A DNA stretch of 64,000 nt from Branchiostoma belcheri (lineage: Eukaryota; Chordata; Leptocardii; Amphioxiformes; Branchiostomatidae). Position numbers and translations under genes: made by a program. Below, one piece after another: positions 12,882 to 25,560 of the stretch. The notes below the pieces were generated by a model. That model was not told the DNA's origin, did no database searches, and saw nothing but the letters and a program-made list of their open reading frames with translations. How positions within the stretch are numbered: position 1 is the stretch's first letter; every line of letters begins with the position of its first letter. Location of the stretch: positions 682,185 through 746,184 of the forward strand of contig NW_017804054.1 of the NCBI RefSeq assembly GCF_001625305.1. Direction: 5' to 3'.

Positions 12882-15800
12882 ATGTTCACCCGGGTCCTCT
12901 GGTCTATGTCGCTCCTTCTAGCCGTTCTGTTCAGGACGGCGGAGTCAAATGGGTGGTGAGTGAAGTCAGTCTACAGAACTTTCCAACTGTTCCTTTTATT
13001 TTATGATAGAAACTATGAGTGTTGAAAATAGCGCTGAGAAGTTGTGTTAGAGACCACAGAGGTAGTTTCTGTGTTGACGGGAATGACGAATTTTGATTGT
13101 CTGGTTTCCACAGGACTCTACAGAGCAACTTCTTGATCACAGGACCCAAGGTAAGATGTGTTATATTACCTCTCCTCTCTTTTATTGTTAAAAGATCTTG
13201 GATTACTTTACGAGCTTACCCATTCCAGAATCGATACAAACATGGAGGGCTTCTCTCTACAGAGTCACATGGAGACCGATAATGGGGTCCCTATTTAGTA
13301 TGTGTAATCAATTAACTTCTGACGCAGTGAGTTTTAATCAGAGGAAACATTTGGAAAAGGTCGCGCAGGTAAAAGGGGGACGAGGCGTGTTTGCACCACG
13401 TGTAGGCTGCTGCACGGGGAATGTGAAATGTAAGATTCAAGCGGGGGGGAATGGCAAATATTCATAAGGCTTCCCAGGCCGTCTGACGTCTGATCCATCA
13501 CCGGCGGACGGCCGGAGAAAGGCTTGTTTCAACGAGAGGAGAGCCCGCTTGTCGTCCTCTAGCGCGCCGTGACCCGGATCGAGACACGGCGCGAAGCATC
13601 GGGCCCTCTCAGGTGTTAATATCGAATTTAGTGCTTGTTTATAGAATGTATTTCAGCACACCGTGTATGTTTACATGTTCCGCTCTTAGCCAGCTTTATC
13701 CGCGGCGGATAGAGCTTCTCTCGGCGGGCTTTTGATAGCCTCTCAGATCGGGCTGGGGTGATATCGTCGCAGTCACCAGCAAGTCTTTTCAATATGCACG
13801 ACGCAAAGGTTAACAGACGGGGAGTTTGAGGTACCCCAAGGACGCAAAGACCAGTCTAGGCGCGCCCGTGTGTGTGGGTACCGGGGTGTGTGATTCCTTC
13901 CTCCCGAAGCTTGGTTGATAAGTTCTCGGCGCGTAGCAATGTGTGTGCCCATATTGAATTCAGACCATGTTGTTATGTTTTCTTAGCCAAATCCCCCCTC
14001 TTTGTACTCACCCCCCGACGAGCCGCTCGCACCAACTTCATGTTCCCGTGGATCGATAGACATAGCTCCATCGCAAAGTAGACATGTTCCTCTGATTCGG
14101 CTTTCTTTAGGGGTAAATTTTTACCTCCCTCCCGACCGTTGAATTAAAATATTCATTGAAAAGGCTCTAGCAATCTTGGCCATTGTCATAGACGCATTGA
14201 CAACAGCAACAACAAAGAATAATAAAACGCTGAAATATATTGGCTACTTCTATATCTTTTCGGACATGATTACTAGTACTAGTATCTAACAAAAAGTTAA
14301 CAGAGATCTTTGCCCATGTTGACAGGCAATTTGCATCGTTCGTCGCTTCTGGGACTTGGCATTATACTAATTTTCGAGGCTACGTTAGAGCGGATGACGT
14401 TAGAGACACCGACTTCTACATTACAATGCCGGGTTCCAATCTAGACGTATGACCCACTTGTTGTTCAACACCACCGAACATATGAACAGGGAAAAATGTC
14501 ACATCACAAAGAAAAGAGGCGCAAGTTAGACTGGTGTGTTTTCCCGTCTCGATGAAAACCTACAAGTCGGAAGTCATGGTCGCTTGAACCCAAGAGAGTG
14601 AGGCAAGCGCCACGGGTTTATCGATCCTTTTTACCAGACTTTGTCCTCTTGTTCTTGTAGCCGCCGCAGCGAACCTGGACATAATGGTCCTCTAGAAATA
14701 CTCACAGCTCTAATTCCATAGAGACGTTATTCTGTAACATGGCTCGGCTGGGGGTAAAACTTGCTCTCTGGTCTGTGAAAACACGTCGTTGTATTGTTGT
14801 TATATATTTTTTCCATTGGGGATTTTTTTTCGTGTGACGCTTATTTCATAGTTTTTTTCCCAGATCCAAAACACCATTGTTAATTGAGCGTCGACGCCAG
14901 GTCATTACCATTTGTAAAGTTGCCATTGCTAATTATTGTTGGACGAACAATGTGGTAAGGATGCTGTTGGATTTAGTAAAGAGAAATTCAAAATTTCGAT
15001 ATCGTATGAGAGATGTAGTGTTGGGGGAAGGCAAGGCAAATATGACAGGTACGAAAACTGCCTCGGGCACAGACACAAACCGGGCTTGTTGTGAAAACGC
15101 ACTCCGCTATCTCCTGTATTCACATACTGACGCATCCCGACAACACAATGGATGTATCATCAAGACACACAATTCACCGTGCCCTTTTAGTTATTTAAAG
15201 CTTGCTCGTTTCAACAGAGCACTTTGTGATGTTTTGTTGATATTCTCCACCGGCACTTCGCACTTTTACGTTTGGGCATGACGGCATGGCATGGCTTGTT
15301 TAGTAGACATTGTCGATATCAACAGTCCTCCAATTACATTACTACACAGAATAGCGCAATGTTTGAAAACGATGCGGGTAGATTGTATCTTTTCTTTCCG
15401 TATTGTTTGGCCCTTTTCAGGTGGCAACACCCCAAACCACTCCTGCTCGACTGGCCACAGTAGTTTTGTGTTTCTTGTTTCTTTTCACCTTTCGCACTTT
15501 ACACGCAGGCTTCTATCGGGCGTCAACAGGACAAGTGATCACAACTCTGAACCACTCCGAAACACAAGTAGCACGGCTGGTTTATGTTGGGTACAGCGAT
15601 GGCTAATAAAGCTAAGATCCAATCACTAGAGTTAAGCACGATGCATTAGTGGCTATGTAATCCATGACCCCAGATACACAAGACAATGCTTCCCTGTGTC
15701 GGACCAAGCCGTGTATACAGTAAACCCGTCCGTGTGAATGCCCGCCATTGATAGATCATGGCTACCGGTCGCACTGATATTCTGATGGGGCGAAATAATG

Positions 15801-18800
15801 GATCTGGTAGCTGCAATATAAACAAACATGCACACGCCACTGGGCCGCTCGGATGGGCAGGTATATTCTGCCAGCCTGACGTAATACGAATGGACAGATG
15901 TTTGCGCTGCTATTCAGGCCCCCAATCTTATCTTTCCGCATCTCTGAAACTCAAGTATTCGCCGATAATCGTTCCGTAGCGATGATACGATAAGGACAAA
16001 CGCCACGGAACACTGGGTGGACGTACTTTCGCACCGGCTTTCCCACGGAGACATGTGTGCACCAAAACCCATCCATCAATTATGATTTTGACATTGGCGC
16101 GCCCCTGACCGACATCCGGCCCGGACAACATACGGCCAGCTCCGCGGGAGGACATTTTGTCGTAGCACCATTTTAGTCACGCCATTTAAGATAACTCCTC
16201 AGGCTCCGAGCTGGGCTATCTCTTACCATCGGTAACTTCTTTTGTCTCGAAATGGGACGAACAAATGCTTAACACTTAATGTAAAACACGTCAACAAATA
16301 CCACTACTTCATTAGACGGTATAGAGAGAGTGACCTGATACTAATAGCCAGACAGGGATGCGAAGGTGTTACCACTTCAGTATAATGTTTGAATCACTAT
16401 ATAGCTGCTATTCAAACGCTTCCATCGGACCAACTGCTTGCACGAGTTGCTGTTGGTATTCCTGTTGTCTTGTGTGAATCTCACTTAAACGTGAATCATG
16501 ATACATTTGTAAATGAAATCGAAGCCCAGATCACCTGATAGAGGACCTCCCTCCCCTCAAAGTGTCAGAGGACAGTGCTTAGCCACCTAGTATCTAAGCG
16601 TTGTTTTTGAGTGACATGACGAAAAACTCGTACCCCCATCAACATTTGAAATCCTGTTATCGTGGTTTCAGTCAATATTACTAGTAGTATGCTCGACTGT
16701 CATTCATTCCGTAACACACATTGTATGATTAAGTCGTCATGTTATACTAGTACTAGTATTCTACTGCATTCTATATTCTATATAAAAATTGTAGTGTTTG
16801 AGATGCTTCGAATCTTTTCCTGCCTAACGATTTGCGTTGTATTGTACTCTCCAAGCAGAGGTTTGTGTTTTGGCTTATTTTTGCGTGTTTTAGGCTTTTT
16901 TTATCGGGTTTCTTTTTTGCACCGTGAAAAAAATCCAGTGCAAAATAGAAACCCCTATTTAAAAAGTCTAAAAAAGAAACACGCCAAAATAAGCCAAAAC
17001 CTAAACCTCTGCTGGAAAGTAGTTGTGTTGTAACTTGTAAATGTTGACCCACCAGTCGTCCTTGCAGGCGTCCCAGACGTACGAGTACGCGAGCAGCGTG
17101 GCCGCGGGCGCGCAGACCGCCATGGAGGAGTGCAAGTACCAGTTCTCCTGGGACAGGTGGAACTGCACCGACAACGCGCTGTCCATGTTCAAACCCAACA
17201 CCCTACCCGGTCAGTACTCTCTTCTGTACAATTCTAGATTTTGTGAAAGTCAGTTAAGGCCCAAATCGGAAGGGTTATTTGTGAAAGTTTATTAAATCAT
17301 GCCCGAGGACTAAGTGCAAATGCAAACAACAATGTGTATGACAAAGAAGATACAATGATATGAGAGGCTATGTGCAAAGTTATATTACATTCTACAACAT
17401 ACTAGTTTTGTTGGATTTGACTTCTTCTTTTGAGGCAGTGGGAGACGAATTTACCCAGTTACTATTATATTCAAACTCTTTCAAACTGACAAAAAATCCG
17501 ATTCAAATCCAATGTGTAGTATGTAGGGTTCGAGTGAAACGACAACAAGGAAGTCCACATGTATCATCCCAAATTTCAAGAGTAGAAATGGCTGATAGAT
17601 GGTAAAAAGATCTTATTTTCTACCGTGTCATATTTTGCCTTGTCGTTCTAGTTCTACCACCCACAGAGCCCTCCCTCCATGTTACATATGTACAGAATAT
17701 GTTGCGGTTATAGTCGTGTAGACCTGTGTCCTGTTCTGATGACCCATAGGTGATAGGGTCGCCCACCCTCTCTTCCTGAGGAAAACAGTGTGAGAAAGAG
17801 TGCCTGGTTTTGTCGTACCTACTAGCACAGTGTTTACGTTCCTATGGGTCTGGTCATATGCACGATCGCAAAATTTGGGGTAGTTGTGGAGATTTCGTAC
17901 ATAATTTATTTGTCTTAGTATTGAAAATCCTTGTCGGCGGTTGGTTCTGTGAAAATCCTACGACATCAAAATCGTGTGGTGACCTACGACGAATGTAGCT
18001 ATGTACTCGTATAAAGGAGCTACGTTATAGAAGGTCACAGTTCATTATTGTGCGATCAATAAAATTATTTGTAGATCGCTATAACATCTGGTCGGATAGT
18101 TGTTTGTACGGACGGCATGTGTCCGTGGTATTGAAGGATGGTACATGCTGTGTAGAGCATATCGTGGATGGTTGTGTGTTGATATGGAGGCGGGTAGATG
18201 TGTTGTCGGATCGTCAGGCTTAGTTTGATACCCTTCCGTGACAAACACCTAAGCCCAGGTAATCCTCCTGCCAAGCTAGTCTCACCTGTCCTCAGGTATT
18301 CGGCAATAGCGAGAGGGGAGAGACCGCTAGGAACATGGCATTGGACCAGGCATGCCCCGTACATTCTATCAGGACACTTGTAGCCCTAGTCGTATTTTCG
18401 GCTTGCCGTATCTATGTAGCATGGCTATTTGCTGCTCATCTTTGGTACAAGCATTGCTGATGCGTTGATATCACCTGAGCGAGGTAGAACAAAGACGTTT
18501 TTGTGTGCGAGAGACGGTGGTGACTTAACATGGGGTGTGTACCGTGTCAGGAGGGCTCGGGATTTAAACATGTAAACTTGACTTCCGCAAACTTCCAGAG
18601 TGTTAAGTGCCCAATCAGGGGTGTATAGCGTGCCCTCGACAGGAAGCTAGAAGCACAGCCGGGTGACCACATGCGAGGGCTAATGTTCCAGCGAGAAACC
18701 TTACCTGTTGGTATACCTGTACGGGATGGGGCGGAGGTACACAGGTGTTCGGTCAGAACACAACATGCGCCACTCCCGGGTCCACCTGATGTCAGTACTG

Positions 18801-21800
18801 AAGCCACAGGCCAGGGTTCCCTTCCAAATATGAGCCAAAAAACGGGGAAATTCTCCTCAGAACTAGTGTTGTGACCAGTTCCCGTATTCACCTTCTGATG
18901 GACAGGTTCCCCACTTTGTTTACTGTAACATGACCGGAAAGAGCCCCGGCATTTGATTTCACTGCCTTGTTTTGGTACAAATATCGCGGATAAAGGGATA
19001 AAAGTTGGAAATCCCTGACTTCCACTACAGTCACGGTTTGCACAACAATCAACGTTTGTTTTTTGGCCCGTGACTTTTTTCAGTGGCTGGCAGTGCGGGT
19101 GTGTTTTGGTGCAAGGGGTCGGTGTACGCTCAGACGCTTGACTTTGTTGATTCTTGCTCTTTCTCATGCCTTCAAAGGTATCGAGCCTGGCTGTGCCCAT
19201 CACAAGTGCACGATGCGTTTGGAAACAGGGAGGGGGAGGTTTGAGTTCCATGCCTTTGTGCCCCCTCCCTTTAGTAATATTGATATTGAGGTCACCGAGT
19301 CCTTCTTCTTTCGAGGCATGATTGATTTATGTGTCAAGGTAATCTTCCTGGGGGGCTAGGGGCAAAATATCGCAACACAAAACTGTCAACTCTTATGTGA
19401 TGCATTATCATTGCATACAGCACCACACAGCCCAATTTAAGTCACACTGCCAGAATGAGCACAAGTTGGACTCATAGGTACAACTCCCAGATTTGACGAA
19501 AACGACTAGAAAAGTAGCCGTATGGCCATTTTACACTTAGTTTTATGATAAATATTAAAGATCATATCATGTTTGTTTTGAGAATAATGAAAGTTACGGC
19601 GTCAGTTTTGGGACAGAACTTCAGAAGGGCACGCCGACGAGTCGGTGTCGGTGACGTGGTCCGGCTACATGCGGGACAACGGAAATTACCTGGCCGGCGG
19701 GAGATCATCAGCAAAAGGGCGCCTTAATCTGCCATTGGGATCAAAGATACAGTAACTAGGCCACCCAGAAAAAAACTTTCCAACCGTAGCAACGTTCCCA
19801 CACGGTGGATGACATGGGTCTGTAAGTTCCACCTAGCTCTAAAATAATGACCAGTCGCTGGTATTTCTCGCTTTGGGAATCAGGGTGTCTTTGTGATAAG
19901 CGAAAGACGATGGGCAATCTCATCCGATTGAAGTTTTCATGTTATTATACTTATTGGTACTACTAATGTACCTTACTGACATAGCATCTGATCGGCAGTA
20001 AAATGGCCCAAGTCAAGACCGTGACGAAAAATTACACAGGAAGAAACTATCTTATTGATATTCTGGTCTATGAAACCATATGTGTTCTGTATCATGAATT
20101 TGTATGATTCCATAGCATGCGTCGAACCCCCTGCCCGTTTAAGCCCCCCTTGTTTATTTTCATTCATTCATTTGTAGTTTCGGGATTTTGAAAAGAAGCT
20201 ACTAATTAATATTAAAAAAACAACGCGACTTCAAACATGAAATGCTACATTTGGTCAAGGAGGTTAAACCTCGTTGTTTAGGTACCAGTACACGATCGCA
20301 TACGTCGCATAAGTTGAATGCGTTACTGGGATTGTTGAGCACAATGAGTGCAAAATTCAGCTGTCTTGCTACGGAAAAAGTATATCTTAGACCGTCGTCG
20401 GCGGTTGGTTCGTCACAGCTTGCTTGAAAATTTTACGACATCATGAATCGTACGAAAAATATGATCACGCCGTAAGCGAGAGGGCAAGCTGTCGGACCCG
20501 GCCCACTACGACCATACCCTTCAGATACTTTTGGCAAATATGGTACCAGCTGCAATGCGAACAGACACGACAGGATTTAAGCTTCGTGTCTTGTGTCTAA
20601 AACTCGCACGTCCTTCCTATCTCCACAAATCCCCATGTCACCTGTTTCCCCATGTGGTAAAAGCTACGGGGATATGAATTTTCATCTCTTTTCGCGCTTG
20701 CTGGTGTACTAGTGATTGTTTTTCACCTGGCTTGTCACGTTCTAAGCCCCGAGTCCGAGTCAAACATCCCGGAGAGTTGTTCTCTGTAACAGCTGTCCTA
20801 CTTTGATTCAAGCCGGTGTCAAATGTGTAAATACGCCTACATCGCCTTTATTATATTTATCAACTAAATTCCTTACAGGAGCTTTGACACATTCACACAA
20901 GTATTGGGGCACGAGGCCCGCTGTACAGGAACGATCGCACAGCTGCGATGTCATGTTGACTGACTGGGTGGGGTTCGATTCTCTTGTCCGCTCTAATACG
21001 GGTTTCTTAAGACCAGAACATCCTGCTTTCTGGTATAACATTAAGTCGAAAAATATTCTAGGATTAGACTTAAAGCTTAAGGGCACAGATTGTTGCAATC
21101 GTATGTGGCATGATCACCTTAGTATTTCGTTTACCTCCATGCTATTTCGAAGTGACGTCGACAGAAAGACGCGTACGTCAACACATGTTGGTGTTTACTG
21201 GTATTTTTATCTGATATCTATCCAGAACACTAGATATTACTGCCGTAGTGAGATGCACTTGTGTGTACTTCGTTGTGTTTTCCTGTGGTTGCTACATGTC
21301 GCCCTCCACATCCATCCATAAACCTCGGCGGTCGGACAGTTTACGTTGCCATCCATCAGCGGCTGTGTCGTGTGACAGGAGAACACAGCGCCGTCCGCCC
21401 TGTCCGCGCTTCACCGCCGCTCAACAACGCAGACAGGGAAGTCACTGACAGCCCGGACAAACACTGCACGTCAAACAACCGCCCACCTGTGCAGAAAATC
21501 ATTTAACGGGGATTAAATACTCCTTTACTTTAAAGAAATATAATATTGATCGCCAGGTACGGTGGCAAGATGACTTTCGGCAGGCAGGATGTAAAGGTGG
21601 GCTTGCCCCAACCCGCCATTGGCTCTGTGCCGCAGATCCGATTCAGTAGCGGGAGGGCACGTATGAAAGCTATTATTTACACCGTGTAGTATGTCAGAAA
21701 CATAATAATCGTCTGGCCATTCACAGGACTAAAACTGACGACAAGCGCTTTTATAATTTTTCACAGGTTTTCAACACCTCTTTAGTTTGTGATCGTGGAC

Positions 21801-24800
21801 TAGAAATATTTATCTGTCTTGGATCTGTGATTTTTCTGGGCTTCTCGTTTTCCTTGGAATGGCACAGTGCCCAGTTCTTTCACAGCGAGCAGGCGAAGAT
21901 GTCTTGATTCTTCAGTCTGCATCTCAGCAGTCGGGGACGTGTTTTTCTTAGCACGGGGACTTAGGATTCTCCATAAGCCGTGCCGTTTTAGAGTAGTAAA
22001 GCCCACAAAAATGGCAGGGAACAAGGGCAAGAGAAACAAAGTCAAGGACACAATGTCTTCGGTATGTCGGAGAGAAAACTGACCTGAAAAATACGGCGGC
22101 TAATTTTCCATGTGGGTGCGTATGGGCAGTGGACACAGCGGTTGCTGCAATGTGGGAATGAATGGCCGTCCGTGAGAAGCTTTGGGTTGCCGGTGCAGCC
22201 AGGTGATGAGGGATATGGGGAATGCCCACACACGAGATAAAGCCTCTCCACGCCGCTGTTAGCGCCATGATGAGCGGAACGGGACCCTTTCACCGTCGTG
22301 TCAATCACTCCCCGCGTTACCGTGCTCACCCGGCGGGCCCTGTGCACAGAAAACCTGCCTACTCTCCCAGTACCCGTTAGGCTTGCCTTGGACGCTTTTT
22401 TGCTGTACCGTCTAAATACCCAAAGAAAGAAAAGCTGACAAAATAGAAAGCTCAACAAAACGCATAAAAGAGTCTAAAAGACAAGACGGGCCTAACCACT
22501 ACTAAAATGAAAACCTGGCGAATTTTCCTAGACTATGAGAACGTATTTGTATCCCAGCATCTCTTTTCGACAGACCCTTTCCCCGTCAAAATGCGGTGCG
22601 AATATTCTAACGTTATCGACGTCGTCACCACTGCTGGAGTAAGTTGTTGAACGCTTGAAACGAAAACAAAAGACGTGATCCAGTACACTTGAGTCCAAAA
22701 GTCTAGACATCTTATATATCCTCCGAAGATTACCAAACTAATCGGGTGCGATAGTTGTACGAGCAGGCAAACACCACAGTTATACATGGTATATTGAAGA
22801 GTTGGCTATGGGACAGCTGTGTTTGCCAGATATTTTCCTCTAGTCTAGACTAAGCACCGTGGAGTTCAGTGATACAGGTAATCGGACTGACTTACTGCTT
22901 GTCTAGTTCTGCCATACAAATCCGACATGACGGACCCAGCTATCCTTCCAACTCTCCGTCCTGTTTGTTTAACTTATGTTTGTTTATGTATTTGGCATTC
23001 TGTAGCAATATCCCTTGTTTTGGTCTCTTAAGAAGGGGGAATACCAGATGGCAATTAGTATGAGACTACCAAGCAGATAGATACACAGACGTTAGAGAAA
23101 CAATACACAATGTACAAAACTATGAAAGAAGTGTTATTCTCATAACATTTTAAGTGTTAAAACGTGTTTTCAGTTTGCTTGGCTTCAGACAGTACTTTCT
23201 CTTATTTTCATTCTTCAATTCTTGTAGAGAGGCTGTGTTGACAGTCAAATGATGTTGACTTTTCCTTTTGTTTTACAGCCAATCGGGAGACGTCTTTCGT
23301 GCACGCGATTAGCGCCGCCGGTGTGATGTACGTCCTGACTCGGAACTGCAGCAAGGGCGCTTTCGAGCAATGCGGCTGCGACCTGACCAACAACGGGAAG
23401 AGTAAGGGCGACATTTGCCTGTCCCATTATGTTTCCTTACCCGAATTAAATGTTTCATAGCCTGGGTGCCAGACTATTTCCAGGGCCAGTTTCTCGAAAG
23501 TAAAAGGTCCTTTGAAAGTACGTCAGATCATCTCTTAGGTTGTGCCAGTGAATTCACAGTAAATCTCATATACTTCCCACGGGTTTGAAATCTCCGATGT
23601 CTTGTTTTCTCTCGTTTGATCATCTCTCTGACGTGTCTGTGCCCTGCAGAAGCGGAGGGCGGCTGGACGTGGGGCGGCTGTAGTGACGACATCGCCTTCG
23701 GGGAGGAGATCTCGGAGATGTACACGGACGGAGTGGAGAACGGCCAGGACGCCCGGGCCGCCATGAACCGGCACAACAACGACGTCGGCAGGGAGGCGAG
23801 TCACCTTTTCTAAACTTCTCGTCGTTTTCCTTATGTCTGCCTCTTAGGGCTCGGTCGCGCACGCCGTACAACGATAGCCAACTGAGGGCATTCTTGGGAT
23901 TCCTGTAAAATTCTGCTACATTTTTCACGTAAATGGCCGTCTTAGATCCTTGTCGGTGGTTGCTTCAGTTCTGTTACAACCGACGTGAAAAATCTCCTGC
24001 ATAAAAGTCGTATGTGACCGCGCTATTGAACAGGTGCACTGGCTGTAACTATGGCAGAACGCATTACCCTAAGCCTTCATTACCCAATGCACATAGTTAA
24101 AGACCCGGCAGCGTAGTTTTGAATTAACACTGCGACCTTCGATGCTAGAACTTTGTTTAAGCCGCTTGTATTACGTACGTCTGGCAGATTACATCTTTCC
24201 CACGGTAGTGACAGGTCTGTCTGGCCGGGCCATCCGTCCACACTTCCCGCTGATATGACCTCGTCCTTCCATCGGCGGAGGACGGCGCTACCCATCCGGA
24301 ACAGCGCTGGTCTTCTCCCCAAATTTCCTCATAGTTCATAGCCAGGGCCTACACAAGCCAGCTCCTCGGTTCCGGGGCCAACATGCTCCAACGAAATTTC
24401 ACCACAGACACCCCTGACCTGCTGTTGAGTCTGTAGCCTAGTTCCCAGCCTATTCTAGCTCCGGTTTGCTCCTTCGATCGCTGTCCTTGACGAACATTCT
24501 GTGAAGAAGGAGTGAACCGGAGAACGATGTATACCAGGCTACTCCTTGAAGTAAATGATTCAGAATTAAAAGCCAGTCTGCTACCAAATCTCTAGCTAGA
24601 AGTGCAAGCTAGAAGACAGTCGACCAGTTTATGATTTTTAGGCGATTCTCATGTGCGGTGTTGGTGTTTTTTTCTGCCCCTGCAGGCGGTGAGACAGACC
24701 ATGAAGCGGGTGTGTAAGTGTCACGGCGTGTCCGGCAGCTGCACGACCAAGACCTGCTGGCTCCAGCTCGCCGACTTTCGCGCCATCGGCGTCTTTCTGA

Positions 24801-25240
24801 AGAAGAAGTACAAGAAGGCGGACAAGGTGGACTACGTGCGCGGGCAACTGACGGAGAACAACAGCGCCAGCTCCAAGAGGAACCCCGGGCTGAAGAAGGA
24901 CATGGTGTTCCTGGAGGATTCTCCCGACTACTGCAGGGAGAACCTCACGGTCGGCTCGCGGGGAACCCTGGGAAGGGAGTGCATCCGCGGCGGGAAAACC
25001 ACGGACAAGTACGAGAAGAAGAGTTGCAAACGCCTGTGTAAAGACTGCGGATACGTTCCGAAACGGATCACGACTGAAGTGACCAGCAGCTGCAACTGCA
25101 AGTTCCACTGGTGTTGCTCCGTCAAGTGTTCGCAGTGCACCAAGACCGTCACCAAGTACATCTGCGTCCAGAGGGAGAGCAAAAACCGGAGGAAAAACGT
25201 CAGGAAAAAGTCCAAGCAGCGGAGAAGAAACAAAATATGA
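12882..25240 (+). CDS. WNT8: Wnt8 secreted signalling protein, complete, 358 aa
   Basis: Six exons: 12882-12955, 13114-13150, 17068-17209, 23279-23401, 23650-23795, 24686-25240. The frame is continuous with a TGA stop. Residues 1 to about 23 form a hydrophobic signal peptide. SNFLITGPK followed by a segment like AQTAMEECKYQFSWDRWNC is diagnostic of the Wnt8 subfamily. The Wnt signature CKCHGVSGSC lies at residues 184-193; Ser190 is the position palmitoleoylated by Porcupine in other Wnts. I count 22 cysteines after the signal peptide, including the dense C-terminal knot (SCNCKFHWCC), and N-glycosylation sequons at NCT, NCS and NLT. Length matches the family (about 350-360). It should act extracellularly on Frizzled/LRP in axial patterning (family knowledge). 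The intron after 23795 starts with GC instead of GT. Introns 2 and 3 are 3.9 and 6.1 kb; the others are 0.16-0.9 kb. Confidence 0.93.
16851..17015. repeat. Foldback (hairpin) element next to Wnt8 exon 3
   Basis: The arm starting CCAAGCAGAGGTTTGTG at 16851 pairs with the arm ending CCTCTGCTGG at about 17015. The near-complementarity continues inward through the whole segment to a loop near 16925-16935, giving imperfect arms of about 75 bp. It ends 52 bp before the exon 3 acceptor, close to where branch point and polypyrimidine signals would be. Likely a MITE. Confidence 0.75.
17860..17997. repeat. Dispersed repeat family R1, copy 1 (Wnt8 intron 3)
   Basis: Shares an ordered set of blocks with copies 2-4: a CACGATCGCA-like start, then GTCGGCGGTTGGTTC, then GAAAATCCTACGACATCA and ATCGTGTGGTGAC. 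Similarity is patchy but the order is conserved, as expected for an old short interspersed or MITE-type element. Confidence 0.5.
20290..20475. repeat. Dispersed repeat family R1, copy 2 (Wnt8 intron 3)
   Basis: Contains CACGATCGCA, TACGGAAAAAG, GTCGGCGGTTGGTTCGTCAC, GAAAATTTTACGACATCATG and ATGATCACGCCGTAAGCG in the same order as the other copies. This is the most complete copy I see. Confidence 0.55.
23860..24030. repeat. Dispersed repeat family R1, copy 3 (Wnt8 intron 5)
   Basis: Contains GATCCTTGTCGGTGGTTGCT, an ACCGACGTGAAAAATC block and AAAGTCGTATGTGACCGCGC, matching the copies in intron 3 in order and orientation. Confidence 0.45.
24432..24543. repeat. Foldback MITE-like element in Wnt8 intron 5
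   Basis: The start, TGTAGCCTAGTTCCC, is matched by the end, which reads GGAGTAGCCTGGTATAC on the minus strand. Inner blocks (CTCCGGTTTGCTCCTTC and its opposite-strand counterpart) also pair. Total length is about 110 bp. Confidence 0.5.
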
Positions 25241-25560
25241 ATGAACTTGTTGCTCAGTTGACACGGCTTTTGGCAACGCCTCTGTGGCGCGCCCTTTGCG
25301 ACAAACCATTAGATGGTAGAGTCGGAATAACCGGAAATGAAACATGTAATCGAAGAAGAAGGCATTTAATTTATACCGGAAACGGAATTTGACGTGGAGC
25401 CCACGTTCTATGACGTGACTGTCTTGACAGGTTCCTAGTGATGTACATAATTGTCAAGACTACATGACTGACATTTATTTATTTGGCGAGGTTGTACTTG
25501 CCCAAAATGAATATTTCTTCTTGTAAATAAATGATAAACTACCTCTTCGCTGCTGACTGT
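25241..25560 (+). other. 3'UTR and poly(A) signal of Wnt8
   Basis: Noncoding sequence after the TGA contains AATAAA at 25526-25531, giving a short 3'UTR of about 300 bp with cleavage near 25,545-25,555. Confidence 0.55.

Larger units (their letters stand above)
17210..23278. other. Large third intron of Wnt8
   Basis: A 6.1-kb intron with proper GT and AG ends. Apart from two members of a dispersed repeat family (listed separately) I see no exon or RNA gene. An uninterrupted 234-codon minus-strand frame at 18547-19251 shows no family resemblance and is treated as chance or repeat-derived. Confidence 0.5.

Noticed and set aside
13555-13600. CGCGCCGTG ... CACGGCGCG inverted pair in Wnt8 intron 2
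   Set aside because: Arms of about 9 bp are short for a GC-rich stretch and have no further structure around them.
19660-19735. CG-rich stretch in Wnt8 intron 3 as a missed Wnt exon
   Set aside because: All Wnt8 blocks are already accounted for by six exons with matching phases; no Wnt motif is readable here.
24638-25345. 235-codon minus-strand frame opposite the last Wnt8 exon
   Set aside because: Antisense shadow of a codon-biased, GC-rich coding exon; the plus strand is a clear Wnt.
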